Shown here in pieces: positions 56,968 through 64,000 of a stretch of 64,000 nucleotides of DNA (position 1 is its first letter; every line of letters begins with the position of its first letter). Made by a program: the position numbers and the translations under genes. This DNA comes from Oxytricha trifallax. Its lineage: Eukaryota; Ciliophora; Spirotrichea; Sporadotrichida; Oxytrichidae. The notes beneath the pieces are model-generated. The model was not told the origin of the DNA. It saw only the letters and a list, made by a program, of their open reading frames with translations, and searched no databases. The stretch covers positions 1-64,000 of the forward strand of contig ARYC01000571.1 in assembly GCA_000711775.1 (NCBI GenBank), written 5' to 3'.

Positions 56968-57797
56968 TCAAAGGCTGAAGTTCTGCACCTGCCCTTCCAG
57001 ATTCTGAGAGCCGAAGTCTTGCATAACTTGCTCCTTCATTTTGCGTAAGTCAAGTACTTCACTTTCCAAGTTATCATGCTCTTGCTTCAGCCTCTTAGTT
57101 TCTTATAGAAAGAGCTGCCTGTCTGACTTCAAGGCTGTCTCATAATCTTTCACCTCTTCAATTTCATCTCTTGTTCTCTTTCTTTTAGATGAGTCCTTCA
57201 TGAGATTCACAGCTTTGCCTCTCTCGGCTACAAAGGAAATGTAAAGAGAGTAAACTTACTGCTGAAGCTGAGGCATCTAGAGAGTGCGTCAACAAATTCA
57301 GGTCTCATTTCAATGACTAGGTCTCTGCTTTGCTCAAGCCTTTCTTTCCGTTAAAGCATTGCATCGTGAATCATGTTGGTGACACCGTCGGTGTCTAAGG
57401 TATAGAGCAAATCACAGATCCATTGCCTGTCTAAGTGGACCCAGTCTCGCTCATCAGGGAGAAAGTTGAGTAGTCTGGGGATGTCTCTCGCATAATCGAG
57501 GAAGTCCTGGACTGTAAGTCCCTCTATGTGAGGCACTGCGGACACTTTGACGTCTTCTCTTCTGATGTACTATGAAGACGGTTACAATTAAGGAGAGATG
57601 CTTACCTCCTTCTTTGCTCTTATGATGGACTTGAAGAAGTAAATGTTGGTTGAATCAGGCTTGGGTAAGAAGGCCCGACAATCCTGGGTGAGAAAGTTGT
57701 AGAGCTCTTTCTTGCTTTTGCACTTCTAAGCTAGTTCTTAAACATCGATGCCAGTAAGTTACGCTTGGTTCATTAAATTCTAATAGGAGGGTGCCAT
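56968..57797 (-). CDS. 22-kDa-like TBE protein with coiled-coil tail (E4)
   Basis: Reverse strand: ATG at 57797 (MAPSYQNLMNQAQLTGIDVQ), introns 57570-57605 (36 nt) and 57228-57259 (32 nt), stop TGA 56968-56970. The spliced frame is 253 codons. KCKSKKELYNFLTQD, NIYFFKSIIRAKKE, VSAVPHIEGLTVQDFLDYAR and LDTDGVTNMIHDAML align in order with FRSKEDLYRYLTQH, KISFLKAIL, IEIPNYPEISVTNLYDDA and REIIEEAHKK of the E2 protein, so I call it a distant member of the same family. The C-terminal 80 residues (SSKRKRTRDEIEEVKDYE..LESEVLDLRKMKEQV) form a probable nuclear signal and coiled coil that the other copies lack. It is divergent from the transposase, with an intergenic gap of 92-167 bp depending on the start chosen. 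Confidence 0.75.
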
Positions 57798-57804
57798 CAG
57801 CCGT

Positions 57805-57830
57805 TTTAAATAGCCAAATATTGGCTCATG
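57805..57830. promoter_or_regulatory. Perfect palindrome in the divergent E4 promoter
   Basis: AGCCAAATATTGGCT lies just upstream of the 22-kDa-like start and before the transposase start. A symmetrical site between two divergent genes suggests a binding site for a dimeric regulator; this is inference. Confidence 0.4.
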
Positions 57831-57889
57831 AAGACAGCACTGTTACTATAATGAGATAGTCATTTTCACTATTATGAAATGCCTTCAGC

Positions 57890-59597
57890 ATGATCCGATT
57901 TCCGCATGCGGATTTCCTACCAGCACCAAAGTAATTCATTATTAGGAAATTAAGCACTGAACTTATGGAATCAAGTTCTAAAAAGAGATAGTCTAAGCTG
58001 GTTGAATTTTTCCAATAAGAGGAAGAAGATAAAAGCTCTAGTAGTTCAGATAGTGAGCGAAGCTCAAGTAGTGAAACAGATGATGAAAGCAATACTGCAG
58101 ATTACATAACAACCAATATGTTATACTAAAGGAACATTACAGTTGCTGATGTTGAGATAGAGACTGTAAGCAAAAGAGAGATGCTTAACTACTACTATGA
58201 TCTGGAAGATTCATTAGAATCTTTGAATTTCAAAGGCTTTATTATTGATCCTAAGGAAACCTATAGAGTAAGTAAACTAGGAGGATTTAAGGAATCGTTA
58301 CTAGATGGCCACTAAATATAGACTCTTGGCCAGATAACACTTGAGATCTACACTGACTATACCTAATCAGAATTAGAACCTTAAGGTATGCTCGAAAGAG
58401 CCCCTTTAATTGATATGAAGGAATTAGAATAGAAAGTATTAGAGAACCATAAAATGAAAGACTCACTTCCAGTCTTTGGACAGCATACTTAGCTTTAAGC
58501 TATAGTGCCTCGAAGATAACTCAAGATCATGAGGAAAGAAAAGGAGCAGCAGCAAAAAGAGCTAAAGCTGGCTCAGGAATCTCAAAGACTAAGGATGTCT
58601 GAAAAGCTAAACTGCTAGCAGATTATGAAGAGGCTTGGCATTTCATACTATAAGTTAAGAAGGTACCTTAACAGTCCCTTAAAAAAAGCAAACTTTTGGA
58701 ATCTTAAGTAAGTTAATAGAGGCAAGTATAAGAAGCTGCACAGCAGAGCTCGCACTCATATTGTGAATATGCTTACTTATGACTAAGTGCCTATCTAAAT
58801 ATCAGATATACAGAAAAGCTTAGTGTCAAAGATCCAGCTTCACTGTTCAAAGTAGATGATTCGAAGGTTCCTTAAGAATGAACTAATGATGACATACAAG
58901 TAAGTTAAGTAGATAACGAACCTTCATAACAATAACAGTAGTAAGCTTCAACGCTAGTATGCAGCCTAACAATTCATACTCTTTCTAAGTGAAGGCAAGA
59001 GAATTATTAACATTGATGAATCAGTATTGCACTAGACTGATGAGAGAAGAAGAGGCTGGACAGCTCCTTATGTTAAGAATAGAGTTACAAAATCTTAGAG
59101 GCTTAGTCAAATGAACTTGATTATTGGAGTGTCAAGTACTGGAGAGTTGTTCTATACTGTGAACAGGGGAAGAACTAATCAACACTCATTTATGTACTTC
59201 TTGTGCAAGCTTGCACTTACATTAGATGATATAGATTTGGAGTGGAGAAAGAATACTGTTATCATGATTGATAACGCTCCCTATCACAGATCTTAAGAAG
59301 TAATGGCAAAGTATGACAATCTCAAATTACCGCTCATGTTTCTTGGGCCTTATCATTACAGGCTAGCTCCAGCAGAGCTTATGTACTCTTGGATTAAGAA
59401 CAGAGACCTGAATCCTTTGAACACAAGAGCCTAATCAAAGTAAGTTATGATCAGTTAACCCTTATAGAGGTTATTGGGCCGCCTTTATGAAAGAGCTTGG
59501 CATGAATATAAGTAGAATAAATCAGAATCTAGTAAGAAGATGTTACTATCATGTCTTAACTGCTGCTTTGGAATCTATCTCACTTAAAGACTTGTGA
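57890..59597 (+). CDS. DDE transposase of E4 (IS630/Tc1-like), intact
   Basis: In-frame starts at 57890 (MIRFPHADF) and 57965 (MESSSKKRQSKLVEFF); a TGA lies above the first. Intron 59440-59467 (28 nt, GTAAGT..TATAG); stop TGA 59595-59597. The spliced length is 559 or 534 residues.

An acidic/Ser-rich N-terminal part is followed by a basic region with a helix-turn-helix-like stretch (QQIMKRLGISYYKLRRYLN), then the DDE core: NIDESVLHQTDERRRGWTAP (Asp 1), TVIMIDNAPYHRS (Asp 2) and YRLAPAELMYSWIKNRDL (Glu). RRGW after the first Asp and DNAPYH are typical of IS630/Tc1 enzymes. The end reads GYWAAFMKELGMNISRINQN..ESISLKDL. No frame damage seen. It would be expected to act on the E4 ends and, as shown for TBE transposases, might take part in germline DNA elimination. 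Confidence 0.88.
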
Positions 59598-60382
59598 CTA
59601 TATAAGAAGATTTGAACTTAAGTATTAAGTAAGGCTTATTAGTTGTAAAAGTGATAATCAAATAAGACAATACTCAAAGCCTTTTTATAATAAGAATTTA
59701 CATATAAACTTAATGTCAGACTTTTCCTTATAAGACTTAATTCATTATATCAAGATTTCTTATAGTTTTATTTACCATAAAAGCTTTTGAATTAAAAAGC
59801 AAACTTTACTATTCATTTGTATTTGAACAACATAAAATTTAAATAAAATATAAAATTAGTTAAAGAACATTTCTTATAAGAGATCAATTAAATTTATTCA
59901 ATTAAGTCTTAATAAAATTAATATCAAGCATTATTTACAATTGTTAAATATACATATGTAAACTTATTTAGAAATAAATCAAATAAAATTAGATTTTAAT
60001 TTAAATTTAAATAAATATATTTAATTTTCATAAATAGTTATTAAAAAGAAATTTGCTTGATATAATGAAATAAAGCAATTAAAAATGATAATTATACTAG
60101 AAATTTTTTCTTATTTAATCTTAAAATTTATTTGATAACCAAATTTACATGGATTAAGTATTGCTGAATAATAACTGTAAAAGTATTTATCAAATAACTA
60201 GGTATGATTCCAATTTTAAGAACATTCGAAATTTATATAAATTAGTTAACTAATAATGAGATTATAATTATTTTATAAAAGTTAATATGGAGTAAAATTA
60301 TAAAATAAAATAATTTTAGATTTTAAAATTAAAGTTAATTTTAAATTAATTGAGAATAAATTGGAATATAAGATTTCCATAA
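59598..60382. other. AT-rich region downstream of the E4 transposase
   Basis: No gene or repeat recognised. Confidence 0.5.
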
Positions 60383-60874
60383 ATGCCCTAACTGGTTCAA
60401 GAGTTCAACCTTAAATTGCCCTATGATTTTGAATTAAGTTTCAAAGATTAAGAAACTTATGTTGATTGGAGTCCTATAATTATAGGAAGTTGGAAAATTA
60501 ACTTACAATAATCTTATGTAAGCTAATAAAAATAAAAATTAAATTAAGAATCAAAATTAAGAAATAAATTTTTCTAATTCAACACTTTACACAATCGATC
60601 CTCACTCCTAAGTTTGTAATTTAATTACAATAATATAAAAATGAGGAAATAAAGAATGAAATAAATATATTTCAAATAATAAGATTTTATAATAGTTTTA
60701 CCAGTGTCTCTTGCATCGTAGTTATATTCCCCTCAGAACTTGGTTGTGCCGACCCGAGGGCTTGTGTACATTGTTATCTCAGAGTTTGTTGTTGCAGCTT
60801 CAGTTAGACTGGATTTAAACCCTAGTCTATGCAACATCGTAACGAGTAGACCAATCGTTACCCCCCTTGAGTGA
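60383..60874 (+). CDS. Possible small E4 gene, overlapping a GC-rich island
   Basis: ATG at 60383 opens 163 codons to TGA 60872-60874 when TAA/TAG are Gln. The first 45 residues look coding (MPQLVQEFNLKLPYDFELSF, KDQETYVDWSPIIIGSWKI). The middle is poly-Gln/Asn/Lys-like AT-rich DNA, and the end (LVVPTRGLVYIVISEF..) falls in the GC-rich island at 60700-60950, which may be an RNA rather than coding. Likely alternatives are a short coding block followed by non-coding DNA, or two blocks with an IES between. Not recognised. Confidence 0.4.
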
Positions 60875-60955
60875 ACACGTTGCTATATGCAGCTCGCTTG
60901 GCCAGCGGGTAGTGTTCTACTAGGGACCAAGATTCTTTGTATACAGTTTTTTCGT
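60700..60955 (+). ncRNA. GC-rich island with stacked hairpins, candidate structured RNA
   Basis: About 250 bp near 48 percent GC in very AT-rich DNA. Successive hairpins are visible: GTTGCA..TGCAAC enclosing GACTGG..CCTAGTC (60790-60836), GTAACGA..TCGTTAC (60838-60861) and CTTGG..CCAAG enclosing GTAG..CTAC (60897-60932). A T run follows at 60946, as at polymerase III ends. No tRNA, 5S, U-snRNA or telomerase template motif was found. Both strands are also partly open, so coding is not excluded. Strand is inferred from the T run. Confidence 0.4.
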
Positions 60956-60959
60956 TTAG

Positions 60960-62590
60960 TTCTTTTTTAATTTTTTTAATCTAATATAGGCAAAATTGGT
61001 TATAAACTTGAAAGCTCAACAATTCAAAATTTTTTGTGAATTAAAAACGCAACATACAAATTCAAAATATCTGCAATTCAATTTAATTGCAACTCAAGAA
61101 TCAATCATCAAATTTATCAACATTTGAAGGATGAAATTCAAATATCTCAATACATTCACATTTAAATTTACTTTCAAATTAAAATATTACAAAATTCAAC
61201 ATAGTTGAAAGCTCATTGCATTTAGATTAATAACAGAGAATATATAAACATTTTTAGATCTCATTTAAATATTATAGGTAAGTATTTTATCAATTTATAT
61301 ATAAAAAGTAAAATAAATGCTAATTTTATTATTTAATGTAGTTTTTATATATAACACATTTGAAAATTATCTAAATAAAGCATTTAGATTATGATATAAA
61401 AAATATAAAATAAATTTAACTTATTTGTTATTTTAAAGTCAAATTAATAAAATTTGAAAAATTATGATATAGAAAATAAAATAAATTTTATAAATAATCT
61501 TTTTATTTTAAGCTGTAATTAATATCTCTCATAATTTTTATAAATATCATAATAAATTTGATGCTAAATTTACAATGTGATCATATTTTATATTGAATCC
61601 TATAGTTAATCTTTTATAAATAATCCAACAAAGAAATATATTTTTCAATTAAATTAAAAATATAAATAGATATTTTGCTATAATCTCTTTTTATTTTTTT
61701 ATGAAAGTCTCCTTTTAAATTAACTTTTCTTTTAAAAATAAATAGCTATATTGATAAAAAAATGTTTGTTTTAATTTAAATAGAAAGTAAGTTGTTTTAA
61801 AATAGATAAAATAAGCTTCATATTGATCTCAAATTATGATTACATCCATATTATGTAAATTATAAAATACAATTTTTAATTTTAATTCTAATTTTATATA
61901 TAAAATATTTTTTTTTATATTTATAGATAATTTACTTCTATTTGAGATTCAATCTCCAAATTTGAAGATTGCAAAAGGAAATTTCCTCGGCATTTGAGAA
62001 TTGCAACTATGTCGAATTGGAAATATTTAGAATTGAGTAGTCAAATTTATGATTGAAAGTAGATTGCCATCAGATCAATTTGTGAAATTTATAAAATGGA
62101 ATGTGGAATTCCGACGATCAATTTGTTTCCATTTCACAAATTTCCTAAGATTGATTCTAAATTTTCTTCACATTGTAAATAAATGTCTCAATATAAATAA
62201 ATAAATTTACTATATATAAAAATAGATATAAAAACAATATAAATTGACAATTTAAGCTATATTACTTGAGATTCATATATTTTATACTTTAAATATAAAT
62301 TCTTCTTAAAAAATATCAATAAATAAATAAGCTTTATTTTTATGGAATTAAATATGAGTATAAATTTATAAAGACTAAAATAGATAAATTTGAGAAATAA
62401 ATTTTATTTATATACAATAAGATAATTTAAATAAATATTTTTTGTTCTTTATATATCAATATATTGAATTTTATATACATTGAGATTGATTTGTAAAGTA
62501 TATTGATAGTGGATTGTTAAATTTATTTTTTTAAATCGATTAAATTTTAGCTGAATTAAAATAAGCTTAATAATAAATGCTTATAGCCCT
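60960..62590. other. AT-rich part of E4
   Basis: 61010-61230 and 61930-62170 are less AT-biased and show many ATTCAAAT / AATTTG-type words in both orientations, but no frame is convincing. Nothing else seen. Confidence 0.4.
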
Positions 62591-62591
62591 T

Positions 62592-62608
62592 CAAAACCCC
62601 AAAACCCC
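62592..62608. repeat. Internal telomere-like tract CAAAACCCCAAAACCCC
   Basis: Same sequence as a TBE end, but lying inside E4, 43 bp before an ATG and about 530 bp before the G4T4 tract of the E4 right end. It may be the relic of another TBE end or a captured nanochromosome end. Confidence 0.7.
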
Positions 62609-62650
62609 TGCTCGATTAAACTTGGGATTTGATTGCACTGGTTGGAAATA

Positions 62651-62982
62651 ATGACCGCAGGCAAGAGAGACATGAAGTCTACGCTTTTGCAGGAATTGAG
62701 AGCTAAAGCAAGTGCACATGAACGAGACTATGGTCCTTTGAATTCCACCATAGTAGTTAAGTTTTAAAATTTAATAGTATTAATAATTTAATTAAAATTT
62801 GAATTAAGGAAAAGAGGGAGGTTCAAAACGAGTGCCCCATGAACCTTGCAAATGACGCAACTCAGCTCACAGATGTCAAAAGTAGGGTAAGGACCACATA
62901 TTCTTCATCTACGCACTGTGCTCTATCCAATGGTAAAGTATGGGACCGAAATAAAATTCGAACTTTTTTCCCACATTACTGA
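62651..62982 (+). CDS. Small gene near the right end of E4, with TTAAG-bounded insert
   Basis: ATG at 62651: MTAGKRDMKSTLLQELRAKA, SAHERDYGPLNSTIVV. A 47-bp AT-rich insert (62762-62808) is bounded by TTAAG on both s​ides; leaving one TTAAG keeps the frame into KEKREVQNECPMNLANDATQ, LTDVKSR and on to TGA 62980-62982, 94 residues in all. A 56-nt intron from GTAGTT at 62753 to TTAAG would also keep the frame. A further GTAAGG at 62887 may be a donor site. Protein not recognised. Base composition is far less AT-rich than the flanks. Confidence 0.55.
62762..62808. other. Candidate short IES with TTAAG pointer (or intron)
   Basis: 47 bp, almost only A and T, with TTAAG at 62757-62761 and 62804-62808. 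Removal keeps the reading frame. See the gene entry for the intron alternative. Confidence 0.5.
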
Positions 62983-63010
62983 TCATTGGAAACTGCACTT
63001 TGAAGGCCCT

Positions 63011-63120
63011 ATAATAAGTTAAATTGTGAAGTTTGGAATTTCGCTATTTATCGATATTAAATCATCACTATACCAACTTATACATTTATCACGCATATAT
63101 GTATTGGGGTTTTGGGGTTT
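63011..63120. repeat. E4 right terminal inverted repeat
   Basis: Inverse of the left end with an extra G4T4 unit; ends GGGGTTTTGGGGTTT. Confidence 0.95.
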
Positions 63121-63299
63121 ATATATATTAAAAAATAAATTTAATGCTATCATTATTTGTGATAAATTTCTTATTTTTATTTTATATGAAAAAAAATAGA
63201 TAATAAATTTTATTTAAGAAAGGAATCTTAATATTTTATTTATTAAGTATGAGATTATTTACTTAAAGTAGGATTGAAGTGTAGATTAAGAAATTGGAT

Positions 63300-63470
63300 T
63301 AACTATATTTTGTAGCTATTGAAATTGACTAATTTGGAAGATTTGAAATCTTTCTATATGGGTATTCAATTTTCTGGATATTACAATTGGCTTTATTATT
63401 TTCACGCTTCATTGGAACAAAATAAATCGACATTAATTTGGGTAATTTGTATAGATTAAGTAATTTTTAC
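63300..63470 (+). CDS. Possible coding block right of E4
   Basis: Open on + with LLKLTNLEDLKSFYMGIQFS and GYYNWLYYFHASLEQNKSTL. It does not match the expected next VWA block. It could be an MDS of another gene; weak support. Confidence 0.3.
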
Positions 63471-63479
63471 ATTGATGTC

Positions 63480-63520
63480 TTATTATCTCGCTTCAAGGTT
63501 GCGTTAAAATTTTTTGCAAA
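63480..63520. repeat. Fragment resembling a P1 palindrome arm
   Basis: TATTATCTCGCTTCAAGGTTGCG resembles the P1 core GTTATCTCGCTCCAGGGATGCG. No second arm seen. Confidence 0.4.
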
Positions 63521-64000
63521 TACAAAATACGGCTGATCTGAACTCTATCGTCAATGTATCATATGATGTATAAGTTTTAGCAAAATTCAGAGCCAATTTT
63601 CGCAATCATATAAACAGCAAAACAATTTAAAATAAACTCCATAATTAAAAAATCACATCCTAAAATTATTTTAAATTTCCTAAATTACTGAGTCCTATTT
63701 TAGTTGTGGCATTTGGCATCCCACATAATTTTCATGCTAATTTTAATTAAATTAATAAAAATCATACATTAAACTTTGCCCTCCATCTATTTGTGCTTTT
63801 TAAATTCGTTCCATTAGCCCAATCTGTTTTTCTCATTATTAAGTCATGGGTTTAAATTATGATAACTTATTTATTTTTATTATTTTACAGTATTTGAATA
63901 ACTCAGATCCTTTAAACTATTATTAATAATTGCTGAATAATAATAAATTTAAGATTTTTCAATATAAAATTGAAAAAAAATAATATTTATTGTTCTTTTT
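63521..64000. other. AT-rich sequence to window end
   Basis: No gene recognised. Confidence 0.5.

Larger units (their letters stand above)
52692..63120. mobile_element. Large TBE-like transposon E4, 10.4 kb, with SecA-like ATPase
   Basis: Terminal inverted repeats (52692-52793 and 63011-63120) are identical over about 95 bp; they differ in the number of telomere-like repeats at the very tip (one C4 on the left, two G4 blocks on the right). TA-type flanks. Inside are, in order, a SecA-like ATPase (+), a 22-kDa-like protein (-), a DDE transposase (+) and two less certain small genes near the right end.

The 22-kDa-like protein and DDE enzyme tie it to TBEs; the ATPase and size set it apart. 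All three main genes are open after removal of short introns, and the ends are near-identical, so this copy looks whole and recent. It sits in an IES of the locus-3 VWA gene. Confidence 0.85.

Noticed and set aside
630-59296. Short standard-code reading frames in all six frames as genes
   Set aside because: Most end at TAA/TAG, which are Gln codons here, or are shadows of real frames. Only those consistent with a TGA-only stop code and motif or paralog support were kept.
60700-60955. tRNA, 5S, U-snRNA or telomerase RNA
   Set aside because: No cloverleaf with a proper T arm, no 5S or snRNA boxes, and no C4A4 template in the island.
52692-63120. E4 as a Polinton or virus-like element
   Set aside because: No DNA polymerase, capsid or packaging gene recognised; the transposase is of the IS630/Tc1 DDE type, so it is a plain DNA transposon.

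Overview
This looks like micronuclear (germline) DNA of a spirotrich ciliate of the Oxytricha/Sterkiella type. The reasons are: extreme AT richness; coding stretches that stay open only if TAA and TAG are read as Gln and TGA is the only stop; very short GT..AG introns (28-36 nt); short coding blocks (MDSs) separated by AT-rich internal eliminated sequences (IESs) with short direct-repeat pointers; and transposons ending in C4A4/G4T4 telomere-like repeats (Telomere-Bearing Elements, TBEs). The species call is inference. The reassigned code and the telomere-like ends are read directly from the sequence.

Host genes. The window appears to be a tandem array of one gene family. The best preserved copy spans 25756-42062 on the + strand. 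Its linear MDSs encode an N-terminal VWA domain, an alpha-kinase domain, a Cys-rich/acidic region and a Q/N-rich RGG tail. Parts of three relatives flank it: the C-terminal part of one at 1515-4955, a degenerate copy at 12675-19332, and the N-terminal part of another at 50760-52650. The spacers also resemble each other. They hold two small gene pairs (X at 19740 and 42475, Y at 21600 and 44436) and a 226-bp block that is identical in two spacers.

Mobile DNA. Four TBE-like elements are present. E1 (1-1474, right end only) and E2 (30438-34737, both ends, ATT target duplication) are classical TBEs. E3 (about 46274-50173) is a diverged relative with the same gene order. E4 (52692-63120) is a 10.4-kb element with 102-110-bp inverted repeats, apparently open intron-containing genes for a DDE transposase and a 22-kDa-like protein, and a SecA-like ATPase in place of the zinc-finger/kinase gene. 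E1, E2 and E4 each lie in the body of a VWA/alpha-kinase paralog.

Many non-autonomous elements are nested among the MDSs: a 415-bp near-perfect palindrome family with TA duplications (four copies, one interrupting an MDS), a GGTACTCTACCGC hairpin family, an AAACCCC-ended family, several long inverted repeats with G/C-rich tips and 6-8-bp duplications, and two roughly 635-bp TA elements that carry coding sequence between inverted repeats. The rest is AT-rich IES or spacer in which I recognise nothing.
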